Notes under the pieces: generated by a model
What the model saw: only the letters and a program-made list of their open reading frames with translations
Told to the model about the DNA's origin: nothing
Databases searched by the model: none
Translations under genes and position numbers: made by a program
NCBI RefSeq assembly: GCF_018691265.1
Contig: NW_024881313.1
Location: forward strand, 41,677,897 to 41,741,896
DNA from: Tyto alba
Taxonomy: Eukaryota > Chordata > Aves > Strigiformes > Tytonidae
Length of the DNA: 64,000 nucleotides
Direction: 5' to 3'
Part shown: positions 22,823 to 34,600 of the stretch, one piece after another
Position numbering within the stretch: the first letter of the stretch is position 1
Layout: each line of letters starts with the position of its first letter

Positions 22823-24740
22823 GTGAGAGCGGGGTGCCCGGGCTTCCTCCCCACGTCCTCCCTGCCCCGCTTAGGAGCACTGGTGACGTGTCCACACGGG
22901 CAAGAGAGCGCGGGGTGCCAGCCCTGCGAGCGTGCTGGGGAATCCCAGTCTGTACGTGGGACTGAGTGACGCTGAGGCTCCTAGCCTGGGGCTCTGGAGC
23001 AGCTGAGTAATGCCTTCTCAGGCCATCGCAGCTTTCCTGCAGAGAGCTGCCTTACTTCACAGAGCTGCTTTCCTCTTCGAAATGCCCAAACCTGCTGGAG
23101 TTGCCTTCCTCGGTTCGGGTGCAGGCAGGAGTCAGGGCCTGGGGGTGGGAGGGTTTTCTGCTGGTCCATTGCCCTTCGTCCTCTGGGGGCGAGCTGCAGC
23201 AGGCAAGGTTTTGGGGGGATGGCAACTTGCTTTCAGCACCCCAAGAAGAGGCCTGAGCTGTCGAGCACCATCTGCCCTGAGGTGCTGCCAGCGCACATGG
23301 GGAAGAGCAGCAGCAACCCAGAACTGCCATCCCCCTCCTCTCCCCGTCCCAGTGCCCAGCCCTGCTGGGGACTGTAAGGGAACTGTCAGGAAACCACAGC
23401 TGAGGCTGCCGGTGGGTGCGGGCAGCAGAGCAGACGGGAGACGCGGTGCCCAGAGCCCTGGCTGGGCACCCCAGGTGTGCCTGGGTGAGTTGCTGCTGGT
23501 GGAGAAGGACTGCCAGGAGACGGGGCAGCCCTTGGGCAGGATTCCTGCCTGGCCCAGCATGTGCCGGAGGCAGCCTGGCCTTTGAAAGCCTTGCCGTGGG
23601 TGCCCAGGGAGGAGCAGCAAGGAGGGCAGTGTTTCAGGTGTCCAAGCTCTGCTCTTCCGAAACGAGTGTCCTTCCTGCCTGTAGATGGAAAAGCACAGGC
23701 AGGAGGGAGCCAGGGGCTGCAGAAGTTGTCTGGCTGTAAGGGTGACAGCAGAGAGCAGGAGCAGGGGATAAAGGAAGCGAGGAAAAAATGTCTTGCCAGG
23801 ACCCAGTTTCTGAGCAGTAAACCCGTTCCTGGCCAAGGAAAAACTCGGAGGCTGGGAAGGCAGGCAGTGGCAGTGGGAGCGGAGTCGCAGGGGTGTCTGC
23901 TCTGGACCCCAGATTAAGAGTAGAACAAAGTTGTTAAACTTTGGATATTTAAAGATTGTGGAATTAATGTTGGGGCTGAGCGATCTTGGTTCAGGACCGG
24001 GCTGGGGTTGCAGGCATGTGCTGGGGGGGCTCAGGAGCCGGGGAGAGTGGCAGAGCAGTTGGTGGTCGTTGTTATCCCCGAGCCAGGTGAGGTCCCAGCC
24101 TTGGTGCTCTCACACAGCCCGCTGGAGAGTTGGAGGGGGACTTCTTTACAGTGTGGGTCCAGTACTGCTCTGACTCTTGAGGAGGTTCATTTACAGCCCC
24201 TGCTTGTCTCTGGCATGTTTTCGAGGAATCTGATTCCTTGTGGGAAGGCAGCCATCTGGGATGCAAATTAAGCCTCTTTTTTAGTGTTGTCCACCAAGGC
24301 CTCAACGGTGAGTACACTGTAGCAGAGCTGCCTCTCCCAATTAACTGAGGATGATTTCTTCCTTTTGATTCTTTAATATGTAGGGTATGGCTGTGAGACC
24401 TAAACCAACTGAGACTGGCAAATCCATTTTACTTTGCAACTGAGGCTGCCTTGCCCTGCCAGCCACACCTCCCACTGGTTTCTGCCCTCTGTCTTCAGAA
24501 ACATCTGTGGCTGTATGGTTAGGAGAGTTGAATAAGGTTCAATTAACAAATCCATTTTTCTACAAATGTGGGGCTGGGTTATCTAAGGCGTTTATAGGAT
24601 AGGGGGTGTACTATGAAGGCGGGTATCTCGGTACACGAAGGGAAGGAGGGAGGGAGGGAGGCCGGGAGTGTGCTCTGGGACCTGTGGCTACGTGGGACAC
24701 GGGTGCTTGTGTTCTAACCGTCTCTCCTTTTGGTTTCCAG
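22823..24740 (+). other. AGAP3 intron (1.9 kb)
   Basis: No exon was recognised. A short GGGA-rich simple repeat lies at about 24638-24662. Confidence 0.8.
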
Positions 24741-24875
24741 ATGCCATCAGCGCCACAAACCCCCGGGTCATTGACGATTCTCGGGCACGGAAGCTTTCCA
24801 ATGATTTGAAGCGCTGCACGTACTACGAGACCTGTGCCACCTACGGACTGAACGTGGAGAGAGTCTTCCAGGATG
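24741..24875 (+). CDS. AGAP3: AGAP3 exon: C-terminal part of the GTPase-like domain
   Basis: The acceptor TGGTTTCCAG and donor CAGGATG/GTAACT bound 135 bases, encoding residues 404-448 plus one base. [13 protein letters not shown] is followed by [19 protein letters not shown] and [13 protein letters not shown]. The [14 protein letters not shown] segment holds the G5-like position (ETCA replacing the Ras ETSA) and the final helix. The sequence is near-invariant in vertebrate AGAP1 and AGAP3. Confidence 0.98.
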
Positions 24876-27800
24876 GTAACTGCAGCTGGTGGGGGGCGTG
24901 CGGGCAAGCCAGGGCCCCAGCCCCGTGCCGCAGAGGGGGCTCACACTGCCTGGGCTGCTGGCTCTCAGTTAGAACGGCGTGATGCCGTGAGGCCACGGGA
25001 GTTGGGCGCTCGTTTGTGTGCCGTGGCTTCACACACGCAGAGCTGGTCTGGCGTGGAAGGATTCCTGCGGGTGACGCGTAGGTGGACTGCAGGTGGATGT
25101 GTGAGGGGGACTGTGGAGCAGGGCTGGGCAGCACCTTCCTCCTGCCTTCCTTGCGGGGGCTGCCTGCTGGGTAGCCGCGTGTTCCTGAGCACAGAGAGGC
25201 TGCAGGGGACGGCTGCATCCCTGTGGGGGGCCTGTACAGCACAGCAGCTGCATGAGCCTACAGAGGACTTGTGGTGCTGCAGAGAGCGTTTTGCTTACCT
25301 GTCGTGGAGGAGAGGGAGAAGTACGGCAGAACCTTTGGGTGATAGAGGTAGGGGAGCAGCAGCTGAACAGCCAGATGGGGCAGCTGTTCCTCGTGGGAGC
25401 AGCGTGTGGGAGAGCATTTCTGCTTAGACTTGGAGAGGGGTCTGCGTGGCAGGGAGAGGGAACCTACACCACGTCCTAGGAGTTTGCAGTTTGCTTAAAT
25501 AAACTGGGACCCTCTCCTGTAAAGGGACTGCATATTCCCCTGTCCCCTTTCTGTCGTCTTCTGGAGTGCAGCAGGGGATCTGTGTTCAGTGCGTGGGAAA
25601 GGGTCTGTGCGGCGGCGAGCGGCCGGGCAGGCAGGACACTTTCTTTTGGAGAGAAGGATAGCTGTGCTGTTGGTGTTTGCAGGTGGAACAGGTGCACGGG
25701 AGAAAATTTGGAAATCATAGTGCAGCAGGACTGCCTGAAGGTAAAAATCGAGCTTGGTTCATTGCAGCACAGCAAGATAGGCTGAGGGCAAGACACAGGA
25801 CTGAGCTTGTCATTGGCTTCAGGCGCCTCCTTCATCCTCTGAGCTGGAGCTGATGATCCTCCTTCCTCTGCAAAAGTCTGTGACCTTCCAGTCATCTCCT
25901 GTTGCAGGTCTGAGGATCATAGTCACAGTGCTGCTTTTCTGATGCAGCAGCATGTAGGATGTTCCCCTCCCCTGCTGCCGCTCCGCCTCTGAGATGGTCT
26001 GAGAAGCCATCCTGGAGAGCGACCTTTCAGAGTGTCCCACCTGGGCCCTGGCAGGGAATCCCTCAGCATCCAGCAGCCTCTGTACTGGTTTGATACTCCC
26101 AGGGAAGCTGGAGCAACTCTGCTGGGCAGGCTGCTTGTAAGTCTCCCCTTCTGCCTCCTCCTCATGAGTGACGGTGGGAAGGAACAGCTGGGAATAGTTG
26201 AGGATAGTGAATACTGCAGCAGACCTGGAAGGGGAGGATCAGCTGAACCAGCTCAGTGGTTTGCAGAGCAAGTCTGGGGAGAGCAACAGCTGGTGGGCTG
26301 TGTGCACAGCTGATCCTGGCTCCTGGAAAGCATTTGGCACTGGGTGTTCAGCTTATTCCTTCAAATGGATTCTGTTGTGTCCCTTCTCGGAAGGGCAGTA
26401 CAGTGAGGAATAGCAGCCGATGGGTTTGGGAAGGGGCTGGGGAAGGCACTGCAGGATTAGGTGCTGCTGTTTGTTAGGCTGCTTCTTGTGCTTTTTTATC
26501 TCAAGGTAGAATGAACTGTGCGCTGGGGTTATTTTTATTCTGTGTTGACCCTGGGAGCGTAGAGAACACAACTTTAAGCAGTGCGATGTGGGAGATCTTG
26601 AGCTGCGGCTTGAAGGCTCAGGAGTGAGCGGCTGCAAAGTGCTGTGCTTCATCTTTTGTCAGGACTTGCTCACGGTACTGGTGGCTGGGAAGGAGGCAAG
26701 GGAGCAGGTTTGTCCACATGAGGAGCAGAGAGGCTGAGGAAATCCTGAAGACCCCAAGGAGTGTGGTAGTCGGAGGCTATTCAAACAAACCCGATGTCAG
26801 TCTGGGCAGATGCTGATGCTGTATGGAGCGAGGGCTGAGTAGGCAGGGGAGCACTGAGTGGAAGTCTGGACAGATTCTTGCCTCCGCAGAGGGCAGCAGG
26901 AGGACCGTTGCTGGAGTGTTGTCGAACGTGAGTGTCAGCACTTCTAAAGGAGACAGAGAAGCTGAGAAAATTTGAAAAAAAAAAAACCCAAAACTACAAA
27001 ACTCGATCAAAAGCTGGAAAAAATACCTGATAGTGAGACACTGAAAGAGATTATCCATTCAATAAGTCAAAAAGATGATTGAGAGGTCACCTGACTACAG
27101 TATAAGAGTATCTACGTACCTGCCTACATGGGGAGAAAATCACAGATACTGAGACTTTGCAGGCTAGCAGAGAGTTAATGCTAGAAGCCAAAGTCAGTCT
27201 GATTAAAATTTTAAAGAATCGTTACTTCTTGTTATTAATAGCCCCTCTTTCCATTAGCTGTTGGAAAAAATGCAGCGGGAAGTGCTGTATTCTGCATCTC
27301 TTGTACTTTCTCTGAATCCATACGACATCCCTCTGTGGGAGAGGCTCGCTGTGTGCGCGGGTGGCTGGTGCCGCGTGGGCTACGTGAAGTTTAATGGCCG
27401 GCAGGATACAAAGGTCAGCCCGGAGAAGGGAGAGATCCCCCGGGCCTCTGAGGCTGGGCAGGCGGGAGCTGCCTGTGCTGCTGCGGTTCCTGCAGCGGGC
27501 TGCCTGCGGGCCGTGCCGCCTGCCTGCCAGCGCGGTTTCGCCGGTGTCTGTGCCCTTGCCGAGTGGGCTGCTCGGGGCTCTGGGGAAAGCGGTGTGATAA
27601 TCGGGGGTTGCAAATGGAGCAGAGGGACGCACCATCTCATAGGGGATCTGGAGTAAATCCCCGGTGGGCAGCGCTCTCCCCTGCCCAGACGCTCCTGAGC
27701 GCAGCCGTAGGAGGGAGGGAGCCGGGCAGGAGGTGCTGGTGTGGAGCTGAGCCCAGCGCAGCCAGCACCTCGGCCCCAGATGTCACTGGCACCTCAGAAC

Positions 27801-30800
27801 AGGGACTGCCAGGGCCCAGTTTCTGGTGATGCTCACCTGGCAAGGTGAGGTGTTTTCAGAGTGGGTAAGCGGCTTTGCCCAGGGAGCACCGGTGGGTCCT
27901 TGTGCATCTGTTTTGGGACCAGGTGGAGTGCTGGCAGTCGTGGACTGTGTGAGGCGCTTGTCCCGCGTGGAGATTCGGTTGCCAGCCAGCCAGACCTGAT
28001 CTTTGCGTGGTTTCTGCGAGACGAGTTGCTCGACCCGGACCAGGCAGGGGAAGATGTCAGTTTTCCATAGCAGCAACAAGAAGACTTTGCTAAGCTGTGG
28101 TCCTTGCTCTTATTGCAAAGGTTTGCTTGCTTGTCCGTGCTGTGCAGAGCATATGCTGCACCTCTGTTCCCACAGAGCCCTTCTGTGCCGCTGTCTTGTC
28201 TAACAACAAGCAATCACTGACCTTTTTGGACAGCAGGTTAATGTCGTGCTGGTCTAGCGTGACAGCTTGAGGGAGTGACCATCCCACCTCTTGGTATTCA
28301 GTTGAAGGCTGAGGCTAGTACTCTTCCTAACCAAGCTGCTGTCTCTGCAAATGCCCCACGGTCTGCACGTGGTGCTGTTGTGCGTGGGGGAAGCTGCGAG
28401 AAGGAGAACCTCAGATCTTCATGTCCACCAACTGTTCAGAGGTTCTCCAAGAACTGGGTGGCTCCAGCTGTAGAGGTGCCCTCCTTCCTGCTGAGGCAGG
28501 TGCAGCAGAGCCCCTTCCTCCCATGCCTAGAGCAGTTCCTGGGTATTTGTTCTGAAGTTAAGTTTGTGGTTGTGTTCTGCAGGGGTCCAGACCACATGCA
28601 TTACAGGGTCTAACCGTAATTGTGTTGAATCTTTTGGAGTGGTGAAGGCTTTTTCCGGGCTGCCAGGCTTCTGAAGGTCACTGCGAAGGGGATGCATGGC
28701 ATGCCAAAAAGGAGTGACTTCCTCTTTGCTGGTTCCTCATGTGGGGCTTGGCAAAAGTCCCCCTGGAAACACTGTTTGCTGTGTGGGAGCAGTGCTCCTC
28801 TCATCCTTTCCAAGTTGCTTCCAGCACCAGATGCTGTCACAGCAACTGCTTCCGTGAAAAGATGGGACAGTCTGTCTGTGGTTTCACACAGTGTGAGGAG
28901 ATGACTCTGGCACAAGCAGGAAGAGTGACACAGGCTGGGCTGTGTGCTGCAGTGTCCAGTGCCCGGCAGACACCAGCTGCAGATTCAGAACCTCTCCAAG
29001 GGTGGAGCCCACCCTGAGCGGGGGGTTTGTGTGCTCCCCCCACTCCCGGCAGAGCTCCCGGCGAGGTGGGAGGCTAGTACTGACCTTGCTTTCTGACTTC
29101 TTGGCTTTGGAGAGGTACAGTTAAAGGGCTTTCTTCTCAAAATTTCCCTCACAGGGCTCCTGTATGCAGAAATCTAGAGTTTAGAGGATGGCAGGACAAT
29201 TACAAGGAGCCATCAGTGTGGGGATGCCTTTTCCAGAATATTTCTATACCAGGCAGAGGTTAGAGAGCAAATTGTCGAGAGCCCCTTGGCAGTGATTATC
29301 GTGGCGTTTGTTCCTGAAAAGGAAAAGTGACCCAGGCCCGATCCTGGAAGGGGACAGGAGGGACAGCAGCCGTGCTGCCTGTGCTGGGGGTGGCTTCAGC
29401 TCTGCAGCAAGACCCGGGCGAGGGCTCCTCTCTCCTCTCCTCTCCTCCCCCTGGCCCGCGCTGTCGCAGGGGCCAGCCAGTGGTGCGAGGCAGCCTTCTC
29501 CCGTGGCCCACCAGAACCTGCTGCAGGCATGCTGGAGGCATTGCTGCTCTCCATCATGCCCCCTCAGCCGCAGGGCTGCGAACTTGGACTTCAACTTGAC
29601 AGCCCGAGGCTGGTTCTGGCTCTGCTGCCTGGGGGGTGGCTTGGGTTTCTGCATCCTGAGTGCAACAGCTGAGCAGCGGGTGTCCCTCCTCCTGCTCAGG
29701 AGGAGTGAGTTTGTTTGTTCCTGGCTGTCGGGGTGATCAACAGCATTGCCATGTCTTCCAGGACAGTGAGTGATACTTCTGAGGAAGGGTTTGGCAGGAG
29801 CATTTCAGCGGAGAGGCCAAGAGTTTAGGCACGGGGCGGTGTGCAAGGTGTGCCACTCCATAGGGTGCCACCCCACGTGGCATTTGGCAAACAGATGCCA
29901 AGCAATGTATCTGGACAGAGGTTCTGTGGGCAGGGCAGGGCTCCTTGGTTGTGTATCATAGAGCCGCATGTAGCAACCAAAGAACTCGTGATAGCCCCCT
30001 CCCCTGCTACCAGAAAACCCCACCACTCACTCAAACCCAGGACAGCAAGTGATCCCAGAGACTGGCTTTAAGGGATGACAGAAATTATCCTTGAAAAAGC
30101 CTGGCTGATGTTCAAGAAGTGGAAGAACCTCTGCCTGGCAAGCAGAAATGTGAAGGCCACCTCAAGATGCCTCAGTTAAGGGTTGGTGCGATTTTATCAC
30201 CACCACTGTGGTCTTGCTGGTCTCATGATTAATCCAGTTCTTGCCCATAATGGTACAGGGTGAGTGACGAGGCAGAGCCTCTGCCAGGCTCTTTTGCCCA
30301 GGACAGCAATTGCTGAGGAGATTTTCTGAACCCTTTCTGGCCCCTGGGGTGCCTGAGCTCTCAATGTGCCTGGCCAGTGTTTGAAGGAGAGGTGGTTCAC
30401 ACGACGAGCAGTGGATGAAGCTGGCCGGCGGGGAGGGTGGAGGGGAGGAGAGCAGGAAGAAACAGCAGGTTAGTGTGGTCAGTTTGGTGGGTGTAGGAGG
30501 GGTTCCTGCTGTTCGTGGGTTTAATATTTAGCTTGGGAGTCTGGACAGGCTCCCAGCTTTATCAGACGAGCAGGCAGCAGCAGTTGCCCAATAGCCTTTG
30601 TCTGTGCGGGACATGGCACTGCAGCTGTGAGGTGGCAGGATTTTGCAGTGTATGTCCCCATCTGACTTTTCCAAATGGGTTCAGTCACACCGCGTGTGTG
30701 GTGCAACGTTTATCTTTCTGGAGAGGGAATGTGGCAGCTCCTTTGTTGCAACGGTTCACGCTAAAGAGGCATGCCGGGTTGGGTGTGTGATGGTCCCAAT

Positions 30801-31551
30801 GCCTTCAGTCGTGCTCATTTGAAAGGTTTCTCCTGTGACGGTGGGTGTACCTGGCCCGTGTGCAAGAGAAAGCGGGGAATGGCGATGTGTTCTGTATTCC
30901 CCAACAGCTCAGCTTGTTTGCTGTCATGCTCTGTGGTCAAGATGTTTATTTCCAGAAAAGGTAGGAGATTGGGAATGGTTGAAATGCAATTTTGTGCTGT
31001 TGGCATCAGGCAGTGAAGTCGCAGGAACTGGGGGGGTTGTTCCTCACGTTCGTTTTTCTAACACCTGGAGACCATGAAGGTCGCAAGGGCCCAGACTGAT
31101 GGAGGTGGCATTGCCCAGCCTATTCAGTTTGTAGCTCCTGTAGCTGCTGTGAGGGGGTGACCAAGAAGTGACTCTGGCTGCCCGGGGATTCTTCTGCAGC
31201 AGCCCAAGGCTCTGGGTGGCTCCTTGGTGTCCACATGAAGTCACTGCTCTCCGCGAGGCCCAAGAGAGCAGGTGGCCTTTGGGGACCCAGCGTGACCAGC
31301 GTGGGAAGCCTGCCCCGCTGCCCGCTGGAAGAGCCACAGGCGAGCGCTAGCCCTGGCGTGGGATTGCAGTGGGGATGGCGGGGTTGGGTGTTCTGCAGAA
31401 ATCCTTCCTGTTGACACAGGGGCAGTTTGAGCCCCAGCCGCTGGCATCAGTCAGAGAAAGGGTTTGGGTCTCGCTGAAGCCCTCCAGAAATCCACGGGTG
31501 AAGAAAGTTGCTTTCTGGACTTTGACCATGTCCCTCTCTCCCTTCTTCCAG
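24876..31551 (+). other. AGAP3 intron (6.7 kb)
   Basis: No exon was recognised. A degraded CR1 fragment lies at about 27000-27235. A short CTCCT-rich stretch lies at about 29425-29455. The rest looks like unique sequence. Confidence 0.8.
27000..27235 (+). mobile_element. Old CR1 LINE fragment (3' region, + orientation)
   Basis: The stretch AAAAAGATGATTGAGAGGTC, then ACCTGACTACAGTATAAG, then CTACATGGGGAGAAAAT, then GCAGGCTAGCAGAGAG, in that order, matches what I recall of the 3' part of ancient sauropsid CR1 elements. Small insertions and deletions show that it is an old, inactive copy. It supports a bird, crocodile or turtle source. The borders are approximate. Confidence 0.7.
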
Positions 31552-31679
31552 TGGCTCAGAAGGTGGTGGCGCTACGGAAGAAACAGCAGCTTTCCATCGG
31601 CCCCTGCAAGTCCCTGCCCAACTCACCCAGCCATTCGTCTGTCTCTGCGGCCTCCATTCCTTCTGTTCACATCAACCAG
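31552..31679 (+). CDS. AGAP3: AGAP3 exon: end of GTPase-like domain and Ser-rich linker
   Basis: The acceptor is CCCTTCTTCCAG and the donor ATCAACCAG/GTGGGA. Residues 449-491 read VAQKVVALRKKQQLSIGPCK, then SLPNSPSHSSVSAAS, then IPSVHINQ, ending in phase 0. The SLPNSPSHSS stretch is a Ser/Pro-rich linker, probably phosphorylated (inference). It lies between the GTPase-like domain and the basic segment of the next exon. Confidence 0.97.
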
Positions 31680-34600
31680 GTGGGAAACGGGAACAGGGAC
31701 AGCCAGGGACCCCACACGCTTCTCCACACCCCATCAGTTCACTCGACACACAGCGGGTCTAGCCTAGCCTTAGACTCACACTGCAGCCCTGCAGGAGCGC
31801 TTGGGAAGAACAGAGCGGCTGTCACTCTGGCACTTCTGTCCGTAGCCCAGAACAGCTTGATGCTTGCCCTGAGGTCAAGCTTTGTGTCGAAACCGTTGGG
31901 TCTGGCTCCTGGTCGGCAGAAATTGGGGCCTGCTTCTACAGACGCTGGCGGCAGAGCCACGAGCGGTCTGCGGGGAAGCTCCTGGGCAGAGCAGAGGGTC
32001 TGCGAAAGGGCCCTTGGTCTGGCTGCCCCGGCCAGCCAGGTGAGCTGCCCACAGTCCTGCTCCCCCGGGAGCTGGGAAGCTGGTGGTCTTCGATGCATGT
32101 ACAGGTGGGCTTCTTAGGGGATGTGTTTGTGGAGGGGCGAATTCAGTGGGGAATTGAAGGAGTAGCACAGAAGAGAAGGAGGTTCTCCTCCCCTGTGCCA
32201 GAGGAAGGGCTCTGTGCTGTTCTTTGGCACAGCGTTAGCTTGGCAGGGACTGACAAGGTCTCCATGCTGGGAGTTTGGTGAAGCCAGAGGTGTTTGTGAC
32301 TCTGGAGGAGCAGAGCTGAGGCAGGAGGGGCAGGTCAGAAACCAAACAGGCTGCTGCGGTGAGTGGCTGGTGAAGGAGATCCTTTGGGCAGGTGCCTCGT
32401 TGCATTCGGGCTTTGCTGCCGTTTGCCGCACCCACATAAACGCTGAGCTGGCTCTCTGATGAGGAAGGTGAGATGCTGGGCCCTGTTGCTCCTCAGGGGC
32501 AGTCAAGCCAACAGATTCCAGCTCTGAAGCAACTGGCATATGAAATCGCAGGATCTGAAGCAAGGACTTCAGGAAATCTGTCTGTCTGGCACAGTGCTGT
32601 CAGACTGAGGAACAGCAAGTGTAGCAGCTGGGTTTACGGAAGATGGGATACAGCTACACCAGAGCAGCTGAGAGCCCCTCAGCTGCCTCAGCAGCGAGCA
32701 GTGCTTGAAACGGTTTTTGAGGAAAAGAGTAGCTAAGGACTCAGAGGAGCATGTGGAACTGAATAAAATGTGAAGCAACTTTAGCAAAACAAATTCTGCC
32801 AGACTTGACACCTTTTTCCGTAAGGGGGATTGGCTTTGAACCTTAGGGTGTATCCGAGCCTCGTAAGCCCTGGGGGCATTTCTGGTACACCACTACAGGG
32901 GAGATTGTTCCTGTGCAAACCTGAGCAGTGTCTGCAGCCACTGGTTGGACCCGTACATAAAGAGTTTTTAAATGCCTACATGAAGTTTATACCTGACTGT
33001 ATAGGCTTCTAAAACTGGACTGCGAGTAGGTGTGTACAGATTTTTGCAGAGACCTGTGCCAGCTTCCTGGTTGCTTCAGGTCACCTGGACACCAGCAAGG
33101 GCAGCTGAAGTCTCTGTGTGCAAGCGAGCAGGCTAAGCCCTGCTGACAGCCAGAGCTGCCTGAGGAAGCTGTGTCGCTTTCTGAGCAGAGCTTGCTTGTG
33201 TCCAGCAAGCTTGGGATACGAGCAGAGTGAGCATAGCTGCTTGCAAAACATACACAGCCATACCGTGCCATGCAATATGTCTGAGTGTGGGTACTTTTTG
33301 AGAAGTTTAATAGGAGGCATCCAAGGTGGAGAGCAAAGTCCAGGAAAAATGCAGATTTGAGCGTATCTGGTAATGGAAGGATTTTATTGGCAGACAAATT
33401 ATAAACAGTCAGAGACTGGTTGGAAAGGAGAGGCAGTCTGATGTCGAAAGTATGAGAAAAGGGTCCTAACAAATATGTACTAATGGCACTTGCTCTGCCG
33501 GGCAACATGTCTGTAGTGAAGCTAAAAATGTGCTCCCTGTGTGAGGGGCGCGGGGATACCGGACTCCTCGGTCTGACTGCAGTTGCTCATGTAAGCAAGT
33601 ACGCACTGAAACTGGTGTAGGAACAGCAAAAAGTAAGTGGCAGGGAGAAGAGACCCTAACGCAAGAGGAAGTTAAGCACTTTGCTTGTTTAGCTGAGGAA
33701 AATGAAGGCTGGAATGGACCAAACCTGACCTCTGGAATACACAGCTGTGAAAGGAAAGAACCTTTTAAGAAAAGAAAGTGCTAGAACAAAAGGGGTGGGT
33801 TTAAGGCTGGCCATGGAGAAGCGAAGTTTGGGCATCAGAAGAGGTTTCTAATTGTGTGTCATGAGCTTCGTTAGAAGTTTTTGCTCAGAAACCTCCCTAT
33901 TTTCCTTTCCTTCCTGCAGAGTACCTCTCAGCCCAGGTTGCAGACGATGGCTGTGTAGAGGTGAATGCTGGCTCCGCGGCTCTGAGGCAGGACCTTTACT
34001 CTCAGTACCTTGCTGTGCTCCTGGGGCTTTGCTGGAGGGACCTAGGTAGTTCTGGTGGGAAACCCGAGCTGTTAAAGGGAAGTAATGCAGCATGCAGCTA
34101 ACAGGAAATTGCAGCTAACTGTGAGGCCTTTCTAAGCAAGAAATACTTATTGATTGCCCGAGTTGTAGCAGTGTCAGCGGTAATGATAGGCCATGTCCTT
34201 CTGGAGCTTCCTCCCTCCCCCGTACATGCTCTGTGCCTGCCTGATGCTGTGTCCCTCCTGTGCTCAGCAAACCTGGAGGTCACAGCGAGGGTCAAAGTTA
34301 AATTTCTGTTCCCTGGGTCTTCCGTGGCTCAACCACAAATCCTTTTGGTTCCCAAAAGTGGCCTGCTGCAGTAATCTTTTCTGTGGTGTTTACACATCTC
34401 TCTTCTATTACAAAAAGCACTTTTCCTAAAAATAGAGTGTGAAGTAATGGAACTGGTGAGCGATCATAAAATGCTGTGAAGTATTTCCCTGTTCTCGCTT
34501 GGGCTCAGGAATGAAGTTCTGGAACTGCTCCCTGCTGTCCTCAGAGAAAATCCAACTGGCTTTGAGAAACACAAGTTCCCTGATAGCTGGTGTTTCTAAC